From positions 1 to 64,000 of the forward strand of contig JAQWQD010000028.1 in NCBI GenBank assembly GCA_029244985.1: a stretch of 64,000 nucleotides of DNA. The letters run 5' to 3'. The translations under genes and the position numbers were made by a program. The DNA comes from Gammaproteobacteria bacterium (GTDB taxonomy: Bacteria; Pseudomonadota; Gammaproteobacteria; Pseudomonadales; Pseudohongiellaceae). Below the pieces are notes generated by a model. It had not been told where the DNA came from. It saw only the letters and a list, made by a program, of their open reading frames with translations, and ran no database searches. Positions 22,224 through 32,074 of the stretch are shown here, in pieces (positions within the stretch are counted from its first letter, which is position 1; each line of letters opens with the position of its first letter).

Positions 22224-24764
22224 ATGAGTCGTAATCACTCCACATGGTTTATTTGTTCCTGCTTGTCAATTTTTATCAGTGCCGTAGCTTCTCAGTCTCA
22301 AGCTCAGGGGAGTTTCTATCCTGACGCTCGCAGTGGCGGGAACTACATGCATAACTTTTATTTCCCGCCTTCCCCTAGTTCGACCCCTTGGTCTCCAGAC
22401 TGGTCCCCAGAGGGTGAATGGATTGCCGTGGCAATGCATGGATCCATTTGGAAAGTTAAACCAGAGACAGGCATTGCCTATGAAATTACCTATAGCGAGG
22501 ATGCTTATCATTCTTCACCAAATTATTCACCGGATGGGCACTGGATAGTGTTTACCGCTGATTATGATCATCGGCGGATTCAGTTGGAAATTTTAAATAC
22601 GGAAACCGGAGAGATAAGTAAACTAACTGATGATCAAGCTGTATACACTGATCCGGTTTTTTCTCCGGACGGTTCGAAAATAGCCTATGTGTCTACTAGC
22701 CCTAATGGTTACTTTAATCTCTACGTGCGATCAATTGTCGATGGGAAATGGAGCGGTGCCCCAATCGCCGTTTCGGTAGACAATGACTTCGGCCGCAGCC
22801 GCTTGTATTTCGGCAACTTTGACATGCATATCAGTCCATCTTGGTTGCCCAATGGCGATGAGCTGCTTGTCGTGTCTAATCGTAATGTACCACTTGGGTC
22901 TGGAAACGTATTACGAGTCCCTGCGATCGCAGGTGGAATTAGTCAGGCAGAAACGGTGTTAGCTGAGCAGTCCCTTTATCGAACCAGACCTGATGTTTCA
23001 ATTGATGGGAAAAGATTTGTTTATTCATCCACCAGTGGATCTGCCGATCAATACAATAATCTGTATGTGCAACCAACAATTGGAGGGGAGCCATACAAAC
23101 TCACTTTTTACAGTCATGATGCCTTCCACCCGCGTTGGTCAGCTGACGGCGAATGGATTGCTTTTATTTCTAATGAAGAAGGCCTATCACAACTTAATTT
23201 GTTGGAAACTTATGGTGGCAAGCTCATCCGGCGCGATATTACTGAATTGCATTATAAGCGCCCAATGGGAACCCTTGCTGTAAGAGTTCTGGATGCTGAC
23301 TTACAACTTCCTACCCATAATCGCATTCATCTAACTGCCAGTGACGGGAAATTATATGTGCCGAATGATGCTTATGCTCGTGCTGGTTCAAGAGGAGACC
23401 TTATCTTTCATAATAATGGGACATTTGAACTTACCTTGCCTGTTGGTGAAGTTCGTCTAACAGCTGTTAAAGGGTTTGAATTCACTCCTACTGAAGTTGA
23501 GGTTGATATAGAAGAAGGTGAAGTTGCTCAACTCACGATCGAGTTAAGTAGGCTAGCGGATATGGGCGTTAAAGGTTGGTATAGCGCTTCGACTCATGTC
23601 CATTCGAACTATGGTGGTAACTTACATAACACACTCGAAAACTTGATGATGATGTCGCGAGCAGAAGATCAAGATTTAGTATTGGAGCAAGTTGCAAATA
23701 AAGACAACCGCATTCTCGATTATCACTACTTTGAACCTGGTGGCGACCCTCACTCAGTTTCTGAGGAAGATCAAATAGTTGTAGTAGGGCAGGAGTATCG
23801 ACCCCCATTTTACGGCCACGTGTTTATGTTCGGACTTAAGGAACACTTAATTTCCCCTTTTGTCACTGGCTATGAAGGAACAGCGATTGAAAGTCTCTAT
23901 CCAAGCAATACCGACATGTTACTAAAGGCTAAGGCTCAAGGTGCCGTGACGGGTTATGTGCATCCGTTTCTCGGCGAAAATGATCCATTATCTGCGAACT
24001 TGGGGGGTGGCAAAGGTTTTATCGTGGATGCTGCGCTAGGCACCACTGATGCATTAGAGTGGTCCGATTCTAGTAGGGGTGCTTTCTATCCACTGTACGC
24101 AGTTTGGAACAATGGATTAGAGGTGACCGCCGTTGGAGGCGAAGATTCAATCAGTTCATTACACATAAGTAAGCTAGTGGGGTCTTTTCGAACTTATGTG
24201 TACACCGGTAATCAAGGCCTTAGTATGGAAGCTTGGTTCGATGGTTTAAAACGAGGGAGGGCGATGGTTAGCTCTGGCCCGCTGTTGGAGATGGAAGTTG
24301 GAAATGCACTGCCTGGAGATACCGTGCAACTGCCACCGAATGGTGGGAGCGTAGTTATTAGTGGTCGTCTGCGTTCAATAACTGAATTGGATGATGTTGC
24401 TTTATATTGTAATGGGAAAGAAGTGGAGCGATTTCCGTTAACAGGAAATGGAACAAGTCTCGATATTAATTACAGTGTAAGAATAGAAAGCTCAGGTTGG
24501 TGTCATTTGCGCGTAGAGGGTGATCCTGACCGGCGAGATGTATTGGATGTTGCGTATGCACAAGCGTTTACTAATCCAGTTTGGTTTCAAGTTGGCAATG
24601 AGCCAATTCAAGATAACGATTCGGCGAACTATGCGTTGAATTGGATAGATAAACTGCAAGAGCTTGCTGAAGCCTGGCCAGGCTGGCGCTCCCAGTCTGA
24701 AAAGGACCATGTTTTCGGTCAGTTCGATGACGCCCGAGCTGTTTATCGTAGCAAACTAGATTAA
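22224..24764 (+). CDS. Secreted TolB-like beta-propeller fused to a CehA/McbA-type PHP metallohydrolase domain
   Basis: Repeated WSPDG/YSPDGHWIVF/FSPDGSKIAYVS blades (residues ~50-330), then ASTHVHSNYGG, GHVFMFG, GYVHPF, and a C-terminal domain. Confidence 0.82.
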   Translation: MSRNHSTWFICSCLSIFISAVASQSQAQGSFYPDARSGGNYMHNFYFPPSPSSTPWSPDWSPEGEWIAVAMHGSIWKVKPETGIAYEITYSEDAYHSSPNYSPDGHWIVFTADYDHRRIQLEILNTETGEISKLTDDQAVYTDPVFSPDGSKIAYVSTSPNGYFNLYVRSIVDGKWSGAPIAVSVDNDFGRSRLYFGNFDMHISPSWLPNGDELLVVSNRNVPLGSGNVLRVPAIAGGISQAETVLAEQSLYRTRPDVSIDGKRFVYSSTSGSADQYNNLYVQPTIGGEPYKLTFYSHDAFHPRWSADGEWIAFISNEEGLSQLNLLETYGGKLIRRDITELHYKRPMGTLAVRVLDADLQLPTHNRIHLTASDGKLYVPNDAYARAGSRGDLIFHNNGTFELTLPVGEVRLTAVKGFEFTPTEVEVDIEEGEVAQLTIELSRLADMGVKGWYSASTHVHSNYGGNLHNTLENLMMMSRAEDQDLVLEQVANKDNRILDYHYFEPGGDPHSVSEEDQIVVVGQEYRPPFYGHVFMFGLKEHLISPFVTGYEGTAIESLYPSNTDMLLKAKAQGAVTGYVHPFLGENDPLSANLGGGKGFIVDAALGTTDALEWSDSSRGAFYPLYAVWNNGLEVTAVGGEDSISSLHISKLVGSFRTYVYTGNQGLSMEAWFDGLKRGRAMVSSGPLLEMEVGNALPGDTVQLPPNGGSVVISGRLRSITELDDVALYCNGKEVERFPLTGNGTSLDINYSVRIESSGWCHLRVEGDPDRRDVLDVAYAQAFTNPVWFQVGNEPIQDNDSANYALNWIDKLQELAEAWPGWRSQSEKDHVFGQFDDARAVYRSKLD

Positions 24765-24939
24765 GGTGCAGCCCTGCTTTCGTCGCTCCGCAAATCAATA
24801 ACTACCGCTTAAAGTTTTAGTGAAATGATTGGGACTGAAGTGAATTTTTGCTAAGCTCGAAAACCACCTAAAGTTTCTTTGCTAGCGAGTAAGTGAATTG
24901 GTAAATCTCAAATCAGGTCCTTCGAATTGGAGCGGTAAA

Positions 24940-26337
24940 ATGCGTATTTTACAAATGTTGGTTTCATTGCTGTTTGGACTGAATCTAATGGCGAGCACCT
25001 TCGCAGCAGTTCCGAATTCGACTATTGTTGGCCCAGTAGAAGCCGACTCGCCTGGTCATCCATCCCGTAATTCTATTTATGCGGCATCAGCTATTGAGCT
25101 AACGGACAAGGGCTATATCGAAGAAGAGTATTTTATTGAAGGGACGGCTAATCAATACACAAATCCTGAGCTTGAAAACTCTGAAGTTATTGATAGTGGC
25201 CATCGTTATCGCACGCGTCTGATCGTGCGTCGCCCTCAGGCAGATCAGTTCAATGGAATTGTTATAGTCGAATGGATCAATGTGACGGGCGGTCCCGATA
25301 AAGATATCGATTGGTGGCTCTCGGGAGCGCATTTCGTCCGTAATGGCTATGCGTATATTGCTGTATCGGCTCAGCAAATGGGCATTGACACTATGAAGGA
25401 ATGGAGTCCAAAACGTTATAGCAGCCTTGATACGACTCATGATGGAATGGTAAGCAGAGATGGCCTCTCTTATGACATTTTCTCTGCTGTCGGGAAAGCA
25501 ATTAGTAGAGTGGGGGAATCTATACCCTCAGGAAAAATCGATATCCTTGATGGATTAAAAGCCGAAATCATTATCGCTACAGGGCATTCGCAATCAGCGA
25601 GTCGCTTAGCTACCTATTTAAATAATGTGCACCCGCTTGAGCCAATCTATGACGGGGTAATGGTGCATGGTGGCGGCGGTCGCATTCGTGATGATCAGAA
25701 TACAAAAATATTTAAGATAATGGCTGAAACAGATATGCGCGGCCGTGCGGCATCACCACAACCGAATTCTAATACCTTTGTGCAATGGGAAGTGGCGGGA
25801 ACGTCTCACGCTGATTACGATTTTGAAATTGAATACTCTAAATTACGCTTGCTGCGCGATGGGCTTCCGCTTAGTCAGGCAGAGCCTCGCGATGTAGGCT
25901 GTGAACTACCATCGCATAGCCGAATTCCATTTCGTGATCCATTTAATGCCGCGTTCGAGCACTTAGTTAACTGGATTAAAGAGGATGTGCTACCACCCCG
26001 TGCAGATCCGCTCCAGGTTGCACGTATGTTGCCGGAACTTGAATTCGCCCGAGATGAGTTTGGTAATATTTTGGGAGGTATACGTTTAGCAGAGCATGTT
26101 GTTGCGACCGCTAAAAATACAGGGATGAACACTAGTGTTATCAATAGATTTTGTGGGTTATACGGCTCTCATGAGCCGTTTACTGAGGAAACACTTGATA
26201 ATCTATATCCGAGCCACGAAGCTTATGTACAAGCTGTGACTGAAGTTGTTCAAGGTAATTTAGAGGCGGGTTACATTCTTCCTTATGCTGCGGAAAGAAC
26301 AATTCAAGAAGCAGAAGCCTCTAGAATCGGACGTTAG
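24940..26337 (+). CDS. Alpha/beta hydrolase domain-containing protein, secreted
   Basis: Signal peptide; GHSQSASRLATYLN nucleophile elbow; FNGIVIVEWINVTGGPDKDIDW. ORF track begins at TTG 24898; ATG 24940 preferred. Confidence 0.82.
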   Translation: MRILQMLVSLLFGLNLMASTFAAVPNSTIVGPVEADSPGHPSRNSIYAASAIELTDKGYIEEEYFIEGTANQYTNPELENSEVIDSGHRYRTRLIVRRPQADQFNGIVIVEWINVTGGPDKDIDWWLSGAHFVRNGYAYIAVSAQQMGIDTMKEWSPKRYSSLDTTHDGMVSRDGLSYDIFSAVGKAISRVGESIPSGKIDILDGLKAEIIIATGHSQSASRLATYLNNVHPLEPIYDGVMVHGGGGRIRDDQNTKIFKIMAETDMRGRAASPQPNSNTFVQWEVAGTSHADYDFEIEYSKLRLLRDGLPLSQAEPRDVGCELPSHSRIPFRDPFNAAFEHLVNWIKEDVLPPRADPLQVARMLPELEFARDEFGNILGGIRLAEHVVATAKNTGMNTSVINRFCGLYGSHEPFTEETLDNLYPSHEAYVQAVTEVVQGNLEAGYILPYAAERTIQEAEASRIGR

Positions 26338-26353
26338 ATAGATAGCAATAAAT

Positions 26354-26863
26354 CTAATTACATTTCTTAGCTAGAACTTTTAGTCGTGCTGTCCAGAGTT
26401 TCTTCGTGCTCTCTTTCTGATTGCCTAATTGAGCAGGAAGTCTAATTGAGACTTTAAGTTTAGTTTTCTCTTCGAGTGAATCAAATTGCGCGATAATTTG
26501 GCTTTGCTCATCAGGGTGGGTGCTTTCTCGCCAAGACATGGTTAAGCATTTTGGAATTTCTAATTCCAATAGTTCTCCGCTGATGATTAGATCCAGCCCC
26601 TTTCTGTTGAGTCTGAATTTAAAACCACCACCTTTCCTAACTTCGTTCTCTAAGTGAATTACTTTTTCTTGTTGAATTTTGGGCCCAAACATCCATTCCC
26701 CGATAAATACAGGGATTAGCCACTGATCAAATACTTGCTGAGCGGGAGCGATAATAGTTTTGGTGACTGTGATCGTTGTTGCTTTTAATTGGGGTGCCGG
26801 TTGTTCAATCAAACTTAGTTCACGATCATTTTTGTCAAAGAATGTCAGCTGATCAGAACGCAT
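26354..26863 (-). CDS. SRPBCC/AHSA1-like protein
   Basis: TITVTKTIIAPAQQVFDQWLIPVFIGEWMFGP fits activator-of-HSP90-like SRPBCC. Confidence 0.65.
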   Translation of the reverse strand: MRSDQLTFFDKNDRELSLIEQPAPQLKATTITVTKTIIAPAQQVFDQWLIPVFIGEWMFGPKIQQEKVIHLENEVRKGGGFKFRLNRKGLDLIISGELLELEIPKCLTMSWRESTHPDEQSQIIAQFDSLEEKTKLKVSIRLPAQLGNQKESTKKLWTARLKVLAKKCN

Positions 26864-27237
26864 TAATCAATTGATTCATAGGGGTTATCTGGCATTAGAG
26901 TTACCGCCAAGGAAGCTCGACGACTAGATTCTTTTTGCCCGTAATTTTGGGCAAGATAATTCAGAATTGATTCTTCTAATGATTCTTCTAATTGTTGTAG
27001 CCCTTGGGTTTCTTGCATCCATCTGATCCTGCTTTCCCACACAGTTTTGCTGCCAGAGTTCTGGGTAATTAATAATGTCGAATGACATTCCGTACAATTC
27101 TCCTGAACTGCCTGCCAGCCATCGTCAATGATCAGCCTTTCATCACTTTCAGTATCCTGAGCTGATGTATTTTGGAGCAATAAGCTAGCAGCAAACAGTC
27201 CTATCGAGAAAGAAAATAAAGCGAAATAGGGTTTCAT
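26863..27237 (-). CDS. Monohaem cytochrome c-like subunit, secreted
   Basis: Signal peptide plus one haem motif CTECH; 1-nt overlap with upstream molybdoenzyme. Confidence 0.8.
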   Translation of the reverse strand: MKPYFALFSFSIGLFAASLLLQNTSAQDTESDERLIIDDGWQAVQENCTECHSTLLITQNSGSKTVWESRIRWMQETQGLQQLEESLEESILNYLAQNYGQKESSRRASLAVTLMPDNPYESID

Positions 27238-28550
27238 TAAACCGCCTGGACTGCTATTCGATGACAGGCATTATTCAAATATCCTCTTGGGTTCCAGCCT
27301 GGAACCACCATCGGTTGCGACTGACCTAAATTATCCATCGCGCGGACCCATACTTCGTAATAGCCTGGTTCAGGAAACTGTGCCCAGGATTGGAAACTCT
27401 GCCAAGCTAGCCTATTGGCAGCTGGGTTTAGCGCTGTTGGCAACCATGTTGCACCAAAATCGATAGATAAAAATACGCCACTGATCTGGCTATCGCCTGC
27501 CCAGGCATGGCCGCGCACGGTAAGTCGTTGTCTGGCATCATGACTAATCCCAGATTGAGGAAAAGTAATTAACGATTTAACTGGCATTGATTCAATAATA
27601 CGCATCTCTTCATTGGGTACGCGACTACCCGGTGCTACTGAGGCAGCAGGAACCGTATATGAGGGTGCCGCCATTTTTTCACCATCATGGACACGATCTC
27701 TTACCACTATTCGGTTTAGCCATTTGCCAGAGACTGAACCTGGCCATCCTGCGCAAACCATGCGTAAGGGATAGCCATTTTGTATTGGAATGTCCTCGCC
27801 GTTCATTGCCCAAGCAATTAAGGATTCCCTCTCCATTGCTTTAGTTATTGGAACTCCGCGAGAGATAGGGTCTAGCTCAGGGTTCCCACTGGCATGCGTG
27901 TCAGCCCCATAATAACCAACATAAACAGCGTCTCGGGCAACGCCACAGAAATTTAGTACATCGCGCAACCTTACGCCGGTGAATGTAGGGCAGCCGATGG
28001 CGCCAGTAGTCCACTGATTGCCACTGGCAGCGGGCACAAATTCGGCGCGGCCATTACCGCCACATTCAAGCTGCAACTGTAAGGTCACTTCTTCAAAGCG
28101 AGTTTTTAAATCAGCTATAGAAAAAGTAGTTGGTGTAACACAAGATTCTCCTCCGATTTCCAATCGCCAATTTTCAGGGTCAATATTCTCTGGGGGGATC
28201 CCATTGTTGCGAATAAACATGTAGCGATTTGGGGTAACTTCATCATCAAGCAAATGCGCTGGAGTTTCAGCGTTCACCGGGCGATCATTTAATAGGATTA
28301 GACCTTCCTTACCTTCGATAGTTGTATCTGCATTATCTGCGGCGAATGCTGCTGGAACTAGCCCTGCTGGCATAAAACGAGAAAAAGGAATGGTCATCCC
28401 TAGCGCAGTCGACAAGGCTAACAGTCCAGATTTCTTCAAAAAACCGCGCCTGGAAACTGCTTTGGATTCTCTTCCCCAAGCTATTTTATCCGCCGCAATT
28501 GGATCTTGCTGGTAGAGCTCATTGATAGAAATTACTTTTTTGCTAGTCAT
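27237..28550 (-). CDS. SoxC/SorA-like sulfite oxidase-family molybdoprotein, Tat-exported
   Basis: Twin-arginine RRGFLKKSGLLALS; Cys-containing LECGGNGRAEF; GYPLRMVCAGWPGSVSGKWLNRI; C-terminal dimerisation-like domain. Confidence 0.88.
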   Translation of the reverse strand: MTSKKVISINELYQQDPIAADKIAWGRESKAVSRRGFLKKSGLLALSTALGMTIPFSRFMPAGLVPAAFAADNADTTIEGKEGLILLNDRPVNAETPAHLLDDEVTPNRYMFIRNNGIPPENIDPENWRLEIGGESCVTPTTFSIADLKTRFEEVTLQLQLECGGNGRAEFVPAASGNQWTTGAIGCPTFTGVRLRDVLNFCGVARDAVYVGYYGADTHASGNPELDPISRGVPITKAMERESLIAWAMNGEDIPIQNGYPLRMVCAGWPGSVSGKWLNRIVVRDRVHDGEKMAAPSYTVPAASVAPGSRVPNEEMRIIESMPVKSLITFPQSGISHDARQRLTVRGHAWAGDSQISGVFLSIDFGATWLPTALNPAANRLAWQSFQSWAQFPEPGYYEVWVRAMDNLGQSQPMVVPGWNPRGYLNNACHRIAVQAV

Positions 28551-28639
28551 GGTTTAGCCTTGATGGGTAAGGAGGTAGTTTTGCCTGAGGTTATCAAAAT
28601 AGGTGGTAGAGGTCCAAAGCCTGACTAGCCAAAATAGAA

Positions 28640-29401
28640 CTAAGGTTTAGTTAGTTTTAGTAAAAACCTATCAGTATTGCGCGCTAAACGTGGGTCGAAG
28701 ATGCTGCGGCGATGATCATCACCGAGGTTCCGCAGCAGATCACTGGATTCCACACTAAAGCCAGCCTGCTCCGCGATAGCGATTGCTTGTGGGATTTCCA
28801 TTCGGTGCATTTCTCGGTTATTGCTACCACCAATACCGACGTGATCTGTTACCACAATAAATCCTCCAGGTTTTAGTAAGATTTTTAGTCCCTGTAGTAA
28901 GTTTAGTGCTCGATCTGGATTCGAGTTGTATGAGTCATGCAGTGTTTGGGCCAACATCACTGCATCGAGGGATTCGTCTGCAAGACTTAAGCTTCTTATT
29001 GGCCCAATAAGTTGAGTAACATTCTTTAAATTACCTTCTTCGATTTTTTCCTTAAGAGCCTCGCCTTGTGTTCGATTCTGACGATCCTCTACGAAGCGAA
29101 GACCCCGCTCAGTGTTTTGAGCATAGACTGTACCTGTATCACCTACCGCTTTGGAAAGAATAAACGTGTAGTACCCACCTGCTGCATAGAGATCCAGCAC
29201 AGTCATTCCTTTAGCAATGCCAGCGAAAGCTATCACCTCTATTGGTTTGCGCACAGAGTCACGTGCAAAGTCAGAAACGTCACGCCCTGAATTAGAGAGC
29301 AATAGCCGTAACTCTTCAGTATCTAATGTGGCTGATATTTTTGAGGTTATGACTATCGCGCATAGACCAAGAGTAATAAATTTAAAGAGTTTAGTTGCCA
29401 T
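28640..29401 (-). CDS. SAM-dependent methyltransferase-like protein with signal peptide
   Basis: GMTVLDLYAAGGYYTFILSKAVGDTGTVYAQN; N-terminal hydrophobic signal. Confidence 0.78.
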   Translation of the reverse strand: MATKLFKFITLGLCAIVITSKISATLDTEELRLLLSNSGRDVSDFARDSVRKPIEVIAFAGIAKGMTVLDLYAAGGYYTFILSKAVGDTGTVYAQNTERGLRFVEDRQNRTQGEALKEKIEEGNLKNVTQLIGPIRSLSLADESLDAVMLAQTLHDSYNSNPDRALNLLQGLKILLKPGGFIVVTDHVGIGGSNNREMHRMEIPQAIAIAEQAGFSVESSDLLRNLGDDHRRSIFDPRLARNTDRFLLKLTKP

Positions 29402-29441
29402 TATTCACCCAATGCGTGATCAGAAGACCATATAAAATCTG

Positions 29442-29879
29442 TTAAGGTGTAAGACCGATACCTTGTGCTGCCATAAAAGCAAGTACTGGAATGATTAACA
29501 GCGCAATCAATTCGAGTTTTAGTAAAATTGGAACCATTCGAGGTACTTCGATTGCTTCAGATTCTGAATTACGATGCTTAATAAAAAAACTAGTGGGGTA
29601 GGTTGAAGCTAGAACAATGGTGATAAATAACAGAATCTTTCCCTGAAATACTGGATTGTCTGTGTAAAATTCACTTGGCTTTCCTACTCCCAACCAGAGG
29701 ACCAGCCCCAACGCGAAGACTAGTACGGCACTAATTCCATAGGCTGCAGCTACTTTTGCAATATTTCGAGCGTCTTCCCCGTTAATTGTTGGCTTTAGTG
29801 CCATGTTTTCAATCACAAGCGAACCGGCGAATACGAATATTGCCAGAAAATGAAGGTACCTGAACAAGGTGTAGAGCAT
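29442..29879 (-). CDS. DUF2214-like small membrane protein
   Basis: YTLFRYLHFLAIFVFAGSLVIENMAL with four TM segments. Confidence 0.65.
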   Translation of the reverse strand: MLYTLFRYLHFLAIFVFAGSLVIENMALKPTINGEDARNIAKVAAAYGISAVLVFALGLVLWLGVGKPSEFYTDNPVFQGKILLFITIVLASTYPTSFFIKHRNSESEAIEVPRMVPILLKLELIALLIIPVLAFMAAQGIGLTP

Positions 29880-29990
29880 AAATCTGATGATACTGGAAAT
29901 TCGAGATAAATAGATGAAGATTCTAGCGTATTCTTGTTATGCTTCGAGAGCTTGAATTACAACCAGCAATTATCAGGTAATGGGGGAGAC

Positions 29991-31355
29991 ATGTCAGAAA
30001 TGAACACTAATGACCAATCGGTGGGTAATGATGCGAATCTAAAATCCAATATGCGTAAAGTATCGCTAACAGCGCTCGCTGGGGCCAGTATTGAGTGGTA
30101 TGACTTCTTCCTTTATGCAACCGCCGCTGCTTTAGTATTTCCCGCTGCGTTTTTCCCTGAATCAACACCCACAATGGGCTTAATTCTTTCATTTGGTACC
30201 TTTGCTTTTGGTTTTATTGCTCGGCCAGTTGGCGGCATTCTTTTCGGACATTTTGGAGACCGTGTTGGCCGTAAGAAGACTTTAGTAATCGCTCTTATGT
30301 TAATGGGTGTGGCATCCACATTGATTGGCTTGCTACCAACCTATGCAACTATAGGGATTGCAGCACCAATCCTTTTGTCAGTATTGCGTTTCGCTCAAGG
30401 CTTGGCAATCGGTGGGCAGTGGGGTGGTGCTATGTTGTTGGTTACAGAAAGCGCACCTGACGACAAGCGTGGCTATTACGGAGCATTTGCCCAAGCTGGT
30501 GCCCCGGTGGGTGTAATTTTGGCGAACCTGGCCTTCATCATTATTAGTGCCTCAGTATCTGAGGATTTTTTCCAAGCTTGGGGGTGGCGTATTCCATTCC
30601 TCTCCAGTGTGATACTCATTGGAATATCCATGTATGTGCAGTTGAACCTGGAAGACACTGATGCATTTAAGGAATTGGAATCTCTTAAAAAAGAACGCCT
30701 TGAGAATTCTTCTGATACTCCCATGCCAGCTAGACGTTCTCCTGTGCTTGAAGCAATTGTGAAATATCCTAAACGCATCACTTTGGCTGCGGCAGCCTTT
30801 CTTTCCGTGCAGGTAAATTTTTACATTCTTATTGGTTTTATAATTGCCTACGGGAGTGATCCTGATGGCGGAGGTATGAGTCGAAATACCATATTATGGG
30901 CAGTGCTAGTAGCCTCTGCTATTCAAATCCCTGCACAATTTTGGGCGTCTTCCTATTCGGATCGACATGGAAGGCGAGGTATTTTTATGCTGGGTGCTGC
31001 ACTAACCGGTGTGGCTGCTTTTGCTCTCTTTCCTTTGGTAGATACAGGAAATTTCTGGCTGAGTGTGTTGGGAATAAGTGCAGGCCTAAGTGCTCTTGGA
31101 ATGATGTATGGGCCGCAAGCGGCTTTCTTCACAGAATTGTTTTCCACTGAAGTAAGATATTCAGGCGCTTCGCTTGGCTATCAGCTTGGGGCTATCGTCG
31201 GGGGAGCCTTCGCGCCAACCATTGCAACTATTCTGTGGACCGAGTACTCCATTATCTGGGTTTCTGTATATATGGCTCTTGCGTCGGTAGCGTCAATAAT
31301 TGCTGTAGGGATGCTTACAGAAACCTACAAAACCAGCCTGTCTGATGCTGTTTAG
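29991..31355 (+). CDS. MFS transporter, metabolite:H+ symporter (MHS) type
   Basis: GASIEWYDFFLYATAAALVF, GHFGDRVGRKKTLV, RFAQGLAIGGQWGGA. ATG 29991 after GGGGGAG preferred over 29934. Confidence 0.9.
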   Translation: MSEMNTNDQSVGNDANLKSNMRKVSLTALAGASIEWYDFFLYATAAALVFPAAFFPESTPTMGLILSFGTFAFGFIARPVGGILFGHFGDRVGRKKTLVIALMLMGVASTLIGLLPTYATIGIAAPILLSVLRFAQGLAIGGQWGGAMLLVTESAPDDKRGYYGAFAQAGAPVGVILANLAFIIISASVSEDFFQAWGWRIPFLSSVILIGISMYVQLNLEDTDAFKELESLKKERLENSSDTPMPARRSPVLEAIVKYPKRITLAAAAFLSVQVNFYILIGFIIAYGSDPDGGGMSRNTILWAVLVASAIQIPAQFWASSYSDRHGRRGIFMLGAALTGVAAFALFPLVDTGNFWLSVLGISAGLSALGMMYGPQAAFFTELFSTEVRYSGASLGYQLGAIVGGAFAPTIATILWTEYSIIWVSVYMALASVASIIAVGMLTETYKTSLSDAV

Positions 31356-31366
31356 AATTTAGCGTT

Positions 31367-31714
31367 TTACTTGCGGACCCATGAGCCGCTGGCATTCTGG
31401 AAAAAATGACCAGCTTGTGTTGCCTCAACAGCACGTTCATAGGCTAACGCAGCAACTTGGTCTACCGATAGGCCATTTTGTTGAGCAATTTGTTGGTAGC
31501 GTTGACGACGTTGAGAATTCACATCATTCAGTAAAGTCTGTATTTCAGTGGAAGCGCTATTGTTCACTATGCCCACATAGCCGTCTCTCTGTTCTCCAAC
31601 AAACCCCTCCGATTTGGCTTCTTGCAAAGTAATAGCATGAGCAACCGAAACGAGCATCATGGTAAAAACAAATATAGTTATTAAGTAATTAATTTTTTTC
31701 ATGGTCGCCTCCAT
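31367..31714 (-). CDS. ydbL: YdbL/DUF1318 family protein
   Basis: ITLQEAKSEGFVGEQRDGYVGIV... and QNGLSVDQVAALA; adjacent to ynbE and ydbH. Confidence 0.88.
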   Translation of the reverse strand: MEATMKKINYLITIFVFTMMLVSVAHAITLQEAKSEGFVGEQRDGYVGIVNNSASTEIQTLLNDVNSQRRQRYQQIAQQNGLSVDQVAALAYERAVEATQAGHFFQNASGSWVRK

Positions 31715-31914
31715 TAAAATAAACCGCTATCGGCTGAAAAAATATCATCAAGTTCTTCTTCAACTTGCACTCTAATCTCATGTTCTATGCGGACGTTGAG
31801 ATTTATAGTAATAGGTTCGTTGGGAACAGCTACTTGCACTGTTGGTGTACAGGCTATCAGGAAGCCTGCAGTACATATTAAGCTCAAAATCGGTATTTTT
31901 TTCATAGCAGACAA
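31714..31914 (-). CDS. ynbE: YnbE-like lipoprotein
   Basis: Lipobox-like GFLIAC followed by TPTVQVAVPNEPITINLNVRIEHEIRVQVE. Confidence 0.88.
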   Translation of the reverse strand: MSAMKKIPILSLICTAGFLIACTPTVQVAVPNEPITINLNVRIEHEIRVQVEEELDDIFSADSGLF

Positions 31915-32074
31915 ATCTCTTTCTATACTTATGTTATTTCTATCACTAAATTCATTTCAATTAATTGCGAAGATTATTATTTGAAGGATTAAGATTAATA
32001 CTCGTTGAGCCTTTACCTTATTAGACGTTCTTTTAACGAAAATGTTACCGCTCTATTTACTATTCCTTTAGTAA

